In this document: positions 25,470 through 34,742 of the stretch, in pieces | How positions within the stretch are numbered: position 1 is the stretch's first letter | Layout of the letters: each line of letters begins with the position of its first letter | Source: Paractinoplanes lichenicola | Lineage (GTDB): Bacteria > Actinomycetota > Actinomycetes > Mycobacteriales > Micromonosporaceae | DNA length: 64,000 nucleotides | Assembly: GCF_016785085.1 (NCBI RefSeq) | Contig: NZ_JAENHO010000007.1 | Span: 124,001-188,000 of the forward strand | Direction: 5' to 3' | Notes under the pieces: generated by a model | Told to the model about the DNA's origin: nothing | What the model saw: the letters and a program-made list of their open reading frames with translations, nothing else | Database searches by the model: none | Position numbers and translations under genes: made by a program

Positions 25470-26497
25470 CCAATCTGCTCAGACACCGGCTGTTCTGGCC
25501 CATCGCCGTCCTGGTGGTGCTGCTCGCCAGCAACCTTGTCTTCTCGAACAACTTCTTCACGATCACCCTGCAGGACGGGCACCTCTACGGCTCGCTGATC
25601 GACATCCTGCGCCGCAGCGCCCCGCTCGTGCTGGTCGCGCTGGGCATGACGCTGGTCATCTCGACCGGCGGCATCGACCTGTCGGTGGGCTCGGTGATGG
25701 CCATCTCGGGCGCGCTGGCGTGTCTGCTGATCGGCGATCTCAGCAATCCTGATTCCACAACAAGCGTGCTGCTCGTGGTGGGCGCGGCGATCGCCCTGTG
25801 CCTGGTCTTCGGGCTGTGGAACGGGTTCCTGGTGGCGGTGCTCGGGATCCAGCCGATCATCGCGACGCTGATCCTGATGGTCGCGGGGCGCGGCGTGGCC
25901 CAGCTGATCACCGACGGGCAGATCCTCAACGTGCATTCGGCGCCCTACCGGGTGATCGGCGCCGGCTACTTCCTCGCGGTGCCGGTGAGCTTCCTGATCG
26001 CGGCGGCCGCCGTCGCGCTGACCGTGGCCCTGACCCGCCGTACGGCATTGGGTCTGCTCCTCGAATCGGTGGGTGGCAGCCCCACGGCGAGCCGCCTGGC
26101 CGGCATCCGGGCCCGGCGCATCACGATCATGGTGTACGTCTTCGCCGCCGCGTTCGCCGGCGTGGCCGGGCTGATCTACAGCTCGGACGTGTCAAGCGCG
26201 GACAGCAACGCGGCCGGCAACCTGATCGAGCTCAACGCGATCCTGGCCGTCGTGCTCGGCGGCACGGCGCTGACCGGCGGGCGGTTCTCGATCGCGGGCA
26301 GCGTGCTCGGCGCGGTCATCATCACCACCCTCGACATCACCGCGGTCAGCGTCGGGGTGCCGGTCGAGACGACGCTGCTGTTCAAGGCGATCGTCGTGAT
26401 CATCCTCTGCCTGGCCCAGTCGCCCACGTTCCGGGCCAAGGTGTTCGGCCGGTTCGCCACCAAGAAGGCAGCGACGCGAGAGGCGGTTGCCGCATGA
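25466..26497 (+). CDS. Sugar ABC transporter permease, YtfT-like
   Basis: 343 residues, hydrophobic throughout, with about eight to ten membrane helices. The loop LGMTLVISTGGIDLSVGSVMAISGALA is the CUT2 permease hallmark. The ATG overlaps the ATPase stop by 4 bases and the stop overlaps the second permease start the same way. The gene order binding protein-ATPase-permease-permease equals ytfQ-ytfR-ytfT-yjfF. Confidence 0.92.
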   Translation: MTNLLRHRLFWPIAVLVVLLASNLVFSNNFFTITLQDGHLYGSLIDILRRSAPLVLVALGMTLVISTGGIDLSVGSVMAISGALACLLIGDLSNPDSTTSVLLVVGAAIALCLVFGLWNGFLVAVLGIQPIIATLILMVAGRGVAQLITDGQILNVHSAPYRVIGAGYFLAVPVSFLIAAAAVALTVALTRRTALGLLLESVGGSPTASRLAGIRARRITIMVYVFAAAFAGVAGLIYSSDVSSADSNAAGNLIELNAILAVVLGGTALTGGRFSIAGSVLGAVIITTLDITAVSVGVPVETTLLFKAIVVIILCLAQSPTFRAKVFGRFATKKAATREAVAA

Positions 26498-27513
26498 TCG
26501 ACGTGACGACCCCGCCCACGCCGCAGCGCAACCGGCCGCTGCTCGGGGCCAAGCGGGTCTACAAGGCCAACACCAAACACATTCCCGTACTGGCGACGCT
26601 GGTGCTCCTGGTCGTCATGTACTCCGTCGGCGTCTACAACTACGACGGGTTCGGCGACACCCAGGTCGTCCTCAACGTCTTCGTCGACAACGCGTTCCTG
26701 CTCGTGGTCGCGGTCGGCATGACGTACGTGATCCTGACCGGCGGCATCGACCTCTCGGTGGGGGCGGTGATCGCGCTGACCACGACGGTCGCCGCGACGC
26801 TGCTCGAGGCGGGCTGGCCGGCGGGCGTCGTGCTGCCGCTGGCGCTGCTCATCGGCACGGTGCTGGGCCTGGGCATGGGCTGCGTCATCCACTTCTTCAA
26901 GGTGGAGCCGTTCATCGCCACCCTGGCCGGCATGTTCCTGGCCCGTGGCCTGTCCCTGCTGATCAACCGCAACTCGATCCCGATCACGAACGACTTCTGG
27001 ACGCAGATGGCCCAGAAGCGGTTCCGGTTCGACGACGGCGTCTTCATCTCGCTCAACGTGGTGATCGCGGTGATCGTCGTGGTGCTCGCGGCGCTGGTGC
27101 TGGCCTGGACCCGGTTCGGCCGCAACATCTACGCGATCGGTGGCAACGCCGACTCCGCGCTGCTGATGGGGCTGCCCGTCGGCCGTACGCGGATCGCCGT
27201 CTACACCTTCAGCGGGTTCTGCGCCTCGCTCGGCGGCGTGCTCTACAGCTTCTACACCTCGTCCGGCTACAGCCTGCACGGGCAGGGGCTCGAGCTCGAC
27301 GCGATCGCCGCGGTGGTCATCGGCGGCGTGCTGCTGACCGGCGGCTCCGGATACGTGCTGGGCACGGTGCTCGGCGTGCTGGTGCTCGGCCTGATCCAGA
27401 CGATCATCACTTTCCAGGGCGACCTGAACTCGTGGTGGACCCGGATCGTGGTCGGCATCCTGCTCTTCGCCTTCATCGTCCTGCAGCGGCTCGTCACGAG
27501 AAAGGCCAAGTAA
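26494..27513 (+). CDS. Sugar ABC transporter permease, YjfF-like
   Basis: 339 residues with eight or more membrane helices and the CUT2 signature VGMTYVILTGGIDLSVGAVIALT. Begins inside the stop of the first permease. A second, non-identical permease suggests a heterodimeric pore as in the YtfQRT-YjfF system. It ends directly at the araB start codon (TAA then ATG), so import and catabolism are in one transcript. Confidence 0.92.
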   Translation: MIDVTTPPTPQRNRPLLGAKRVYKANTKHIPVLATLVLLVVMYSVGVYNYDGFGDTQVVLNVFVDNAFLLVVAVGMTYVILTGGIDLSVGAVIALTTTVAATLLEAGWPAGVVLPLALLIGTVLGLGMGCVIHFFKVEPFIATLAGMFLARGLSLLINRNSIPITNDFWTQMAQKRFRFDDGVFISLNVVIAVIVVVLAALVLAWTRFGRNIYAIGGNADSALLMGLPVGRTRIAVYTFSGFCASLGGVLYSFYTSSGYSLHGQGLELDAIAAVVIGGVLLTGGSGYVLGTVLGVLVLGLIQTIITFQGDLNSWWTRIVVGILLFAFIVLQRLVTRKAK

Positions 27514-29121
27514 ATGCCTCAGTACGTCATCGGGGTGGACTACGGGACGTTGTCCGGCCGGGCCGTGGTCGTCCGGGTCAGTGACGGCGAGGAGGTCGGC
27601 GCCGCCGTCCACGAGTACCGGCACGGCGTGATCGAGCGGACCCTGCCGGCCACGGGGGAGCGCCTCAAGCCCGACTGGGCGTTGCAGGACCCGTCGGACT
27701 ATCTCGACGTGCTGCGTACGGCGGTGCCCGCAGCCGTTGCGGACGCCGGCGTCGACCCGTCGGAGGTCATCGGGATCGCCACCGATTTCACGGCGTGCAC
27801 CGTCCTCCCGACGCTGGCCGACGGCACTCCGCTTTGCCGCCTCGACGAGTTCGGCGCCAGGCCTCATGCGTACGTGAAGCTCTGGAAACACCATGCGGCG
27901 CAACCGCAGGCGGACCGGATCAACGAGCTGGCCCACCGCCGCGGCGAGCCCTGGATCGACCGGTACGGCGGCAAGATCTCGTCGGAGTGGCAGTTCGCCA
28001 AGGCGCTGCAGCTGCTCGAGGAGGACCCGGAGGTCTACGCGCGGACCGAGCGCTGGATCGAAGCAGCCGACTGGATCATCTGGCAGCTCTGCGGCCGCGA
28101 GACCCGCAACGCCTGCACGGCCGGCTACAAGGGCATCCACCAGGACGGCCAGTATCCGAGCAAGGACTATCTGGCCGAGCTCAACCCGGAGTTCGCCGAC
28201 TTCGCGGACACCCGGCTGGCCCACCCGATCTCGGCGCTGGGGGAGAAGGCCGGCGGGCTGACCGCGCAGGCCGCGTCGTGGACGGGACTGCCCGAGGGCA
28301 TCGCGGTCGCGGTGGGCAACGTGGACGCCCATGTGACCTCACCGGCCGCCCGCGCGGTGCAACCCGGGCAGATGCTGCTGGTGATGGGCACCTCGACGTG
28401 TCACGTCATGAACGCGGCCGAGCTCAAACCCGTGCCGGGCATCTGCGGTGTGGTCGACGGCGGCATCCTGGCCGGGCTCTACGGCTACGAGGCCGGGCAG
28501 AGCGGGGTCGGGGACATCTTCGGGTGGTACGCCGAGAGCGTCGGGCAGAGTCATGACGAGCTCTCGCGGCAGGCCGCCGAGCAACCGACCGGGGCGCACG
28601 GGCTGGTCGCGCTGGACTGGCAGAGCGGGAACCGCTCGATCCTGGTCGATCACCACCTGTCCGGCGTGATCGCGGGCCTGACCCTGGCGACCCAGCCGTA
28701 CGAGATCTACAAGGCGCTGGTCGAGGCCACCGCGTACGGGACCCGGAAGATTGTTGAAACGTTCGAGTCGTCAGGCGTGGCTGTGACCGAGCTGATCGCG
28801 GCCGGGGGCCTCAAGCGCAACCCGCTGGTCATGCAGATCTACGCCGACGTGCTGCGGCGGCCGTTCAGCGTGGCCTCCTCGGAGCAGGCGCCGGCGCTGG
28901 GTTCGGCGATCCACGCGGCGGTGGCGGCCGGGGCGTACCCGGATGTGGCTGCGGCCTCGTCGGCGATGGGCAAGGTCGAGCCTTCCTTGTGGCAGCCCGA
29001 TCCCGCCCGCTCGGACGTCTACGACCGTCTTTACGCGGAATATGAGGAGCTGCACGACTACTTCGGGCGTACGTCGGAGACCCTGCACCGGCTGCGCGCG
29101 ATCCGGAACGAGGCCCTGTGA
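27514..29121 (+). CDS. araB: Ribulokinase
   Basis: 535 residues, an FGGY-family sugar kinase that phosphorylates L-ribulose with ATP. The N-terminal phosphate loop is VDYGTLSGRAVVV (about 5-17), with ATDFTACTVLP, and the second-domain ATP site includes MGTSTCHVM (about 291) and AAGGLKRNP. These blocks are specific to AraB among FGGY kinases. The stop overlaps the araD GTG start. Gene order here is araB-araD-araA. Confidence 0.93.
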   Translation: MPQYVIGVDYGTLSGRAVVVRVSDGEEVGAAVHEYRHGVIERTLPATGERLKPDWALQDPSDYLDVLRTAVPAAVADAGVDPSEVIGIATDFTACTVLPTLADGTPLCRLDEFGARPHAYVKLWKHHAAQPQADRINELAHRRGEPWIDRYGGKISSEWQFAKALQLLEEDPEVYARTERWIEAADWIIWQLCGRETRNACTAGYKGIHQDGQYPSKDYLAELNPEFADFADTRLAHPISALGEKAGGLTAQAASWTGLPEGIAVAVGNVDAHVTSPAARAVQPGQMLLVMGTSTCHVMNAAELKPVPGICGVVDGGILAGLYGYEAGQSGVGDIFGWYAESVGQSHDELSRQAAEQPTGAHGLVALDWQSGNRSILVDHHLSGVIAGLTLATQPYEIYKALVEATAYGTRKIVETFESSGVAVTELIAAGGLKRNPLVMQIYADVLRRPFSVASSEQAPALGSAIHAAVAAGAYPDVAAASSAMGKVEPSLWQPDPARSDVYDRLYAEYEELHDYFGRTSETLHRLRAIRNEAL

Positions 29122-29789
29122 GCATCGACGACGTCCGCGCCGAGGTCTGCGACCTGCACCGGCACCTGACGCGGTGGGGGCTGGTGACCTGGACGGCCGG
29201 GAACGTTTCGGCCCGCGTACCGGGGAAAGACCTTTTGGTGATCAAGCCGTCGGGGGTGGAGTACGACTCGTTGACGCCCGAGTCGATGGTGGTCTGCGAT
29301 CTCGACGGCAAGCTGGTCGAGGGCGAGCACAGCCCGTCGAGCGACACGGCCTCGCACGCGTACGTCTATCGGCACATGCCCGAGGTCAACGGCGTCGTGC
29401 ACACCCACAGCCCGTACGCGACCGCCTGGGCCGCACTGGGTGAGCCGATCCCGTGCTCGATCACGGCGATGGCCGACGAGTTCGGCGGTGACATCCCGAT
29501 CGGGCCGTTCGCGCTGATCGGGTCGGACGACATCGGCCGGGGCATCGTCGAGACGCTGCGCGGGTCGCGGTCGCCGGCGGTGCTGATGCGGCAGCACGGC
29601 CCCTTCACGATCGGCCCGACGGCCAAGGCCGCCGTGAAGGCCGCGGTCATGTGCGAGGACGTGGCGCGCACCCTGCACCTGGCCCGACAGCTCGGTCCCG
29701 TCGACCGGCTGCCCGCAACCGCCGTGGACCGCTTGTTCGACCGGTACCAGAACGTCTACGGCCAACCCCTGATGGAGGGACAGCAATGA
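29118..29789 (+). CDS. araD: L-ribulose-5-phosphate 4-epimerase
   Basis: 223 residues, class II aldolase/adducin fold. Visible active-site blocks are TAGNVSAR (phosphate binding), VIKPSGV, SSDTASH, the zinc-binding HTHSPYAT and a late His in MRQHGPFT. It converts L-ribulose 5-phosphate to D-xylulose 5-phosphate, feeding the pentose phosphate pathway. It overlaps araB (GTGA) and araA (ATGA). L-fuculose aldolase relatives are possible, but the araB/araA neighbours settle the role. Confidence 0.93.
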   Translation: MSIDDVRAEVCDLHRHLTRWGLVTWTAGNVSARVPGKDLLVIKPSGVEYDSLTPESMVVCDLDGKLVEGEHSPSSDTASHAYVYRHMPEVNGVVHTHSPYATAWAALGEPIPCSITAMADEFGGDIPIGPFALIGSDDIGRGIVETLRGSRSPAVLMRQHGPFTIGPTAKAAVKAAVMCEDVARTLHLARQLGPVDRLPATAVDRLFDRYQNVYGQPLMEGQQ

Positions 29790-31261
29790 GCGAGCACGAG
29801 GTCTGGTTCCTGACCGGAAGTCAGGGACTGTACGGACCCGAAACCCTTGATCAGGTTGCCGCGCAGTCTCGTGACATTTCGGATAAATTGGCTCTAGGTC
29901 TTGACGTCAAGGTCGTCTGGAAGCCGGTGCTGACCGACTCGGGTGCGATCCATTCGTTGATCAACGAGGCCAATTCCCGGGCTGATGTCATCGGTGTCAT
30001 CGCCTGGATGCACACGTTCTCGCCGGCCAAGATGTGGATCACCGGGCTGGACGCGCTGCGCACCCCGCTGCTGCACCTGCACACCCAGGCCAACGTCGAG
30101 CTGCCCTGGGCGTCGATCGACATGGACTTCATGAACCTGAACCAGGCCGCCCACGGTGACCGCGAGTTCGGCTACATCGAGGCCCGGCTCGGCGTCGCCC
30201 GCAAGACCGTGGCCGGGCACGTCTCCGACCCGCGGGTCACCGCCCGGATCAACACCTGGGTGCGGGCCGCTCGCGGCTACGCGGCCATGCGGTCGCTGCG
30301 GCTCGCCCGGTTCGGCGACAACATGCGGGACGTCGCGGTCACCGAGGGAGACAAGGTCGAGGCGCAGCTGCGTTTCGGGGTCTCGGTCAACACGTACGGG
30401 GTCAATGATCTTGTCGCCGTGGTCGACCAGATCCCGGACGCGGAGATCGACAAGCTGGTCGGGGAGTACGCCGACCTGTACGAGATCTCCGACGAGCTGC
30501 GCGACGAACGGCACGACTCGCTCCGGTACGCGGCGCGGATCGAGCTCGGCCTGCGCGGCTTCCTCGAGGCGGGCGGCTTCAAGGCGTTCACCACGAACTT
30601 CGAGGACCTGGGCGGGCTGCGGCAACTGCCCGGCCTCGCGGTGCAGCGCCTGATGGCCGACGGCTACGGCTTCGGCGGCGAGGGCGACTGGAAGACGTCG
30701 GTGCTGCTGCACACCCTCAAGGCGATGACCCCCGGCGGCACGTCGTTCATGGAGGATTACACCTACGACCTGACCCCGGGCGACGAACGCATCCTGGGCG
30801 CGCACATGCTCGAGGTGTGCCCGTCGATCGCCGCCGGGAAGCCCCGCCTCGAGATCCACCCGCTGGGCATCGGCGGCCGCGAGGACCCCGTACGCATGGT
30901 GTTCGACGCCGCCCCCGGCCGAGCCGTCGTGGTCGGCCTGACCGATATGGGCGAGCGCTTCCGCCTGGTGGCCAACGAGATCGAGGTCGTTCCGCCGTCG
31001 TCGCCCCTGCCCAAGCTCCCGGTCGCGCGGGCGGTCTGGAAGCCGGCCCCCGACTTCTCCACGTCGACCGAGGCCTGGCTGACCGCGGGCGGCCCGCACC
31101 ACACCGTCCTCTCGTCGGCCGTCGGCACCGAGGAACTGACCGACCTCGCCGAAATGCTCACCACGGAACTGCTCGTCATCGACGCCGGAACCCGCATCCG
31201 CGAGTTCGCCAAGGAGATCCGCTGGAACCAGGCCTACTACCGCCTGGCCCGCGGCTTCTGA
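29786..31261 (+). CDS. araA: L-arabinose isomerase
   Basis: 491 residues, near the usual 500. It interconverts L-arabinose and L-ribulose. The four Mn2+ ligands are visible with the family spacing: Glu299 (GGEGDW), Glu323 (FMEDYTY), His340 (GAHMLEV) and the HH pair at 438-439 (GGPHHT). Start ATG follows GGAGGGA and overlaps the araD stop. Last gene of the operon; a strong terminator follows 5 bases later. Confidence 0.95.
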   Translation: MSEHEVWFLTGSQGLYGPETLDQVAAQSRDISDKLALGLDVKVVWKPVLTDSGAIHSLINEANSRADVIGVIAWMHTFSPAKMWITGLDALRTPLLHLHTQANVELPWASIDMDFMNLNQAAHGDREFGYIEARLGVARKTVAGHVSDPRVTARINTWVRAARGYAAMRSLRLARFGDNMRDVAVTEGDKVEAQLRFGVSVNTYGVNDLVAVVDQIPDAEIDKLVGEYADLYEISDELRDERHDSLRYAARIELGLRGFLEAGGFKAFTTNFEDLGGLRQLPGLAVQRLMADGYGFGGEGDWKTSVLLHTLKAMTPGGTSFMEDYTYDLTPGDERILGAHMLEVCPSIAAGKPRLEIHPLGIGGREDPVRMVFDAAPGRAVVVGLTDMGERFRLVANEIEVVPPSSPLPKLPVARAVWKPAPDFSTSTEAWLTAGGPHHTVLSSAVGTEELTDLAEMLTTELLVIDAGTRIREFAKEIRWNQAYYRLARGF

Positions 31262-31265
31262 TGCT

Positions 31266-31300
31266 GAGGCCTTCAGGTCACGAACTGACCTGAAGGCCTC
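31266..31300 (+). terminator. Terminator of the arabinose operon
   Basis: GAGGCCTTCAGGTC (31266-31279) and GACCTGAAGGCCTC (31287-31300) form a perfect 14-bp stem with a 7-base loop right after the araA stop. Confidence 0.85.
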
Positions 31301-31314
31301 CTAGCGTGGCCCGC

Positions 31315-32412
31315 ATGACAGACATCAGCGAGTTTCGCATCGACATTGACGACGCCGAACTGATCGATCTGCGCTCGCGACTGACCAATACCCGCTGGGG
31401 TCCCGCGCTGCCCGGTGCGGCCTGGGAGCGCGGCGTTCCCGTCGATTTCCTGCGCGATCTGGCCGACTACTGGGCGACCAAATACGACTGGCGGGCGGCC
31501 GAGTCGGCGCTCAACGCCTACCCTCAGTTCACGACCGTCGTCGACGGGCAAAAGATCCACTTCCTGCACGTACGGTCGGGGGCGCCGGACGCCCTGCCGC
31601 TGGTGTTGCTGCACGGGTGGCCGGGGTCGGTCGTGGAGTTCCTCGACGTGATCGGGCCGCTCACCACCGGGCCCGAGCCGTTCGACCTGGTCATTCCGTC
31701 GCTGCCCGGGTTCGGCTTCTCGGGGCCGCTGGCCGGGCCGGGCTGGGACAGCCGGCGGATGGCGACCGCGCTGGCTTCGGTGATGAGCCGCCTCGGGTAC
31801 GACCGGTACGGGGCGCAGGGTGGCGACTTCGGGGCCTTCGTGGCACCCGATCTCGGACGGGTCGACGCTGCGCATGTGGTGGGCGTGCACGTCAACGCGG
31901 CGACAGTCGGGTTCATCCCGTTCGGCGAGGCCGGCGATCTGACCGCCGCCGAGCAGGTCCGTTACGAGCGGATGCAACGGTTCCAGTCCGACGGCAACGG
32001 CTACTTCCAGATCCAGGCGACCCGGCCCCAGACGCTGGCCCACGCGCTGGTCGACTCGCCGGTCGGGCAGCTGGCCTGGATCGCCGAGAAGTTCCAGGAA
32101 TGGAGCCACGACGGCTTCCCCGACCGCGACCGCGTGCTGACCGACGTCACCCTGTACTGGCTGACCCGTACGGCGGGCTCGGCCGCGAACATGTATTACG
32201 AGAGCATGCACTCGCAGAACTGGCCCACCCGCAGCGAGGTGCCGACCGGCGTGGCCAACTTCGCCGAGGACGTGGCCATCCGCCGCTACGCCGAGCAGAC
32301 CAACAACATCGTGCACTGGTCCGAGTTCGACACCGGCGGCCACTTCGCGGCGATCGAGGTCCCGGAGTTGCTGGTCGAGGACATCCGGACGTTCTTCCGG
32401 GCGCTGCGCTGA
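31315..32412 (+). CDS. Epoxide hydrolase family protein
   Basis: About 365 residues: an epoxide-hydrolase N-terminal domain (about 1-110) typical of the microsomal type, then an alpha/beta hydrolase core. HGWPGS (about 98-103) is the oxyanion loop, nucleophile Asp171 sits in AQGGDFGAF, and the late His is in TGGHFAAIEVP. The ATG at 31315 (an in-frame GTG lies at 31306) has no clear ribosome site. It follows the arabinose terminator and is not evidently part of that regulon. Substrate unknown. Confidence 0.87.
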   Translation: MTDISEFRIDIDDAELIDLRSRLTNTRWGPALPGAAWERGVPVDFLRDLADYWATKYDWRAAESALNAYPQFTTVVDGQKIHFLHVRSGAPDALPLVLLHGWPGSVVEFLDVIGPLTTGPEPFDLVIPSLPGFGFSGPLAGPGWDSRRMATALASVMSRLGYDRYGAQGGDFGAFVAPDLGRVDAAHVVGVHVNAATVGFIPFGEAGDLTAAEQVRYERMQRFQSDGNGYFQIQATRPQTLAHALVDSPVGQLAWIAEKFQEWSHDGFPDRDRVLTDVTLYWLTRTAGSAANMYYESMHSQNWPTRSEVPTGVANFAEDVAIRRYAEQTNNIVHWSEFDTGGHFAAIEVPELLVEDIRTFFRALR

Positions 32413-32427
32413 ACTATCCTGGCCGGG

Positions 32428-33189
32428 ATGTCCTCCCGCCCGCCGATCGGCAGCCACGTCCCCGGTCGCATCAGCGCCGTGCCGTGGGGGCCCGGCACCA
32501 CCGGCGTGCTGGTCGACCTGGGCGGGGAGCCGGCCGGCTTCGTCGACATGATCTTCCTGCCCCGCGCGGCCGAGGGTTGGCCCGAGGCCGGGCAGGAGGG
32601 CCTGTTCGAGGTTCTGCAACACCGGCACAACCAGGTACGGCTGCTTCCGGTCGACCCCGGCATGCGCGACGGCGATGCCGGGGTCTCGCCGTGGACGGAC
32701 GACGAGTGGGCTGCACTGACCGCACGCCACCCGGTCGGCTCCGAGCTGACCGGCACGGTGACGAGCGTGTATTCCGACGAGTACGTGGTCCGCCTCGACG
32801 GCTTCTCATCAGTCATCGAATGCGACGAGACACCCCCGCCGGTCGGCACGGTCGGAACGTACGTGGTGGAACGACATCTGGAACCGTCCCGCCGAATCCA
32901 GGTCGCCTCACGCTCCGCTGTCGCTGGTGCGGGCCCAGATGAGCAGGGTGATGACGGCTACCGCCTCCAGGCCGACCACGGTGGCGGCGGCCTGGGGGCT
33001 GATGGCGGCGGCCAGGGCACCGCTGATGAACAGGAACGGCCAGAACGTGAACATGCCGATCAGGCGGTAGGGCCAGACGCCGGCGAACTGCTCCTCGAAG
33101 CTGCCGCCCGTGCGGGCGCAGATGAACTTGTGCACGGACATGGCGACGATGCTCGGGAACTCCCAGAGCACGAAGGCCAGCACTGGTAA
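32428..33189 (+). CDS. Hypothetical S1/OB-fold-like protein with run-on C-terminus
   Basis: 253 residues as read. Residues 1-160 contain two S1/OB-like stretches (GRISAVPWGPGTTGVLVDLG with FVDMIFLP; later GSELTGTVTSVYSDEYVVRLDGF), suggesting nucleic-acid or ligand binding. From about residue 160 the sequence becomes Gly/Asp/Glu-rich and is antisense to a membrane-protein gene, so the natural end was probably near 32900 and the remainder is an extension lacking a stop. It begins 16 bases after the epoxide hydrolase gene. Function unknown. Confidence 0.6.
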   Translation: MSSRPPIGSHVPGRISAVPWGPGTTGVLVDLGGEPAGFVDMIFLPRAAEGWPEAGQEGLFEVLQHRHNQVRLLPVDPGMRDGDAGVSPWTDDEWAALTARHPVGSELTGTVTSVYSDEYVVRLDGFSSVIECDETPPPVGTVGTYVVERHLEPSRRIQVASRSAVAGAGPDEQGDDGYRLQADHGGGGLGADGGGQGTADEQERPEREHADQAVGPDAGELLLEAAARAGADELVHGHGDDARELPEHEGQHW

Positions 33190-33204
33190 GAGAAAGAATC
33201 CCAT
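32908..33204 (-). CDS. Small membrane protein (98 residues)
   Basis: Three hydrophobic segments (about 2-21, 46-66, 70-90) with a polar loop between the first two. No recognised family. No clear ribosome site precedes the ATG at 33204. It overlaps the tail of the opposite-strand gene by about 280 bases; the amphipathic pattern here looks more protein-like than the other strand. Confidence 0.55.
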   Translation of the reverse strand: MGFFLLPVLAFVLWEFPSIVAMSVHKFICARTGGSFEEQFAGVWPYRLIGMFTFWPFLFISGALAAAISPQAAATVVGLEAVAVITLLIWARTSDSGA

Positions 33205-33335
33205 GCCGGGAACTGACGGACGGCGGCTGCCCGAAAGGCTCCGATCGGGCCGGCACCGGGGATCAACCGGCCACAGCGGACATACGCTGCACGGGCGGGT
33301 CATCCCCCAAGCGGCCCGCCTCTGGAGGTTCCCCC

Positions 33336-34742
33336 ATGCTCCGACGAAGGATCATTCCCGCGCTCGTCGCCCTGATCGGGCTGCTGGCGATCGCCGGGCC
33401 GGCCCGGGCCGAGGAGGTCGCCGGCACCTTCCGCAACCCGGTCGGGGTCAAGGCCGACCCCTTCATGACCTATTTCAACGGCAGCTACTACCTGACGATG
33501 ACCGAGGGCGACTCGATCAAGATGCGCCGGGCGGCCAGCGTGGCGGGGCTGCTCAACGCGCCGGCCACCGAGGTCTGGCGCGACACCAACGCCTCGCGCA
33601 ACAAGGAGGTGTGGGCGCCGGAGTTCTATCGGCTCAACGGGCTCTGGTACATGTATTACACCGCCGACGACGGCGTCGACGAGAACCACCGGCTCTACGT
33701 GCTCGAGTCCAGCGGCGACAATCCCCTCGGGCCGTATCACTTCAAGGCGCGCCTGGTGCCGCCGAACCGGGACGTTTTCGCCATCGACCCGGGCATCATG
33801 CAGCACAACGGCCGGCTCTACCTGTCGTGGGCGGGCACCAACGCTTACCAGCACAACGGCATCAACGTGGCGCCGATGTCGAACCCGTGGACCGTCTCGG
33901 GCAACGCGGTCGCCCTCAACGCGGGTGGCGGCTGCCCGGAGGTGCGCGAGGGGCCCGAATTCCTCTACCGCAACGGCCGGACGTGGATGACCTACTCCAC
34001 CTGTGACACGGGCAAGCCCGACTACCAGGTCTGGCAGCTGAGCATCGCGAGCACGGCCGACCCGCTCAACCCGGCCAACTGGCAGCAGCGTACGGGCGCG
34101 GTGTTCGCCCGCTCGGACGGGCGCGGCGTCTTTGGACCGGGGCACCACGCGTTCTTCAAGAGCCCGGACGGCACGCAGGACTGGATCGTCTATCACGCCA
34201 AGACGACCAGCGTGTTCACGTACAACAACCGGACGACCCGGGTCCAGCGGATCACCTGGACCGACGCGGGCCCCAACCTGGGCGTGCCGCTGGCCATCGG
34301 CGCCACCCAGGATTTGCCCGCGGGGGATCCGGGGCCGTCGACCAACTGGATCAACGACGACGGCCGTACGAGCGGGAACGGCTCCCTCGCGTACGGGGGC
34401 TCGTGGAGCTCGGGGACGGGGTGCGCCGCCCAGTGTTTCTGGGGCGATGACCACTGGAGCGGCGCGACCGGGGCCACGGCGACCTTCACGTTCACCGGGA
34501 CCCAGCTCGGGCTGCTGTCGGTGCGCGACACCGGCAACGGGATCGCCGCGATCAGCGTCGACGGCGGCGCGGAGCAGCGGGTCGACCTCTACAGTGCGAT
34601 CCGCTTCGGCGAGGCGCTCAACTACCTGACCCCCAAGCTCCCGTACGGCGTGCACACCGTCCGCGTACGGGTGACCGGGGAAAGGAATGCGGCGTCGAGC
34701 GGGGCCGTGATCAGCATCGATCGCGCGGAGGTGTGGTCCTGA
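33336..34742 (+). CDS. Secreted GH43 alpha-L-arabinofuranosidase
   Basis: 468 residues. Signal peptide (1-25, cleaved after ARA), then a five-bladed GH43 propeller (about 30-325). Catalytic candidates are Asp in VKADPFM (base), Asp in FAIDPGIM and Glu in VREGPEFLY (acid). The pattern resembles exo-arabinofuranosidases of streptomycetes. Residues about 335-468 form an extra beta-rich module with two Cys (GCAAQCFWGDDHW), a likely carbohydrate-binding domain. ATG follows GGAGG. It overlaps the convergent truncated lacI gene by 32 bases. It should release L-arabinose from arabinan or arabinoxylan outside the cell. Confidence 0.87.
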   Translation: MLRRRIIPALVALIGLLAIAGPARAEEVAGTFRNPVGVKADPFMTYFNGSYYLTMTEGDSIKMRRAASVAGLLNAPATEVWRDTNASRNKEVWAPEFYRLNGLWYMYYTADDGVDENHRLYVLESSGDNPLGPYHFKARLVPPNRDVFAIDPGIMQHNGRLYLSWAGTNAYQHNGINVAPMSNPWTVSGNAVALNAGGGCPEVREGPEFLYRNGRTWMTYSTCDTGKPDYQVWQLSIASTADPLNPANWQQRTGAVFARSDGRGVFGPGHHAFFKSPDGTQDWIVYHAKTTSVFTYNNRTTRVQRITWTDAGPNLGVPLAIGATQDLPAGDPGPSTNWINDDGRTSGNGSLAYGGSWSSGTGCAAQCFWGDDHWSGATGATATFTFTGTQLGLLSVRDTGNGIAAISVDGGAEQRVDLYSAIRFGEALNYLTPKLPYGVHTVRVRVTGERNAASSGAVISIDRAEVWS

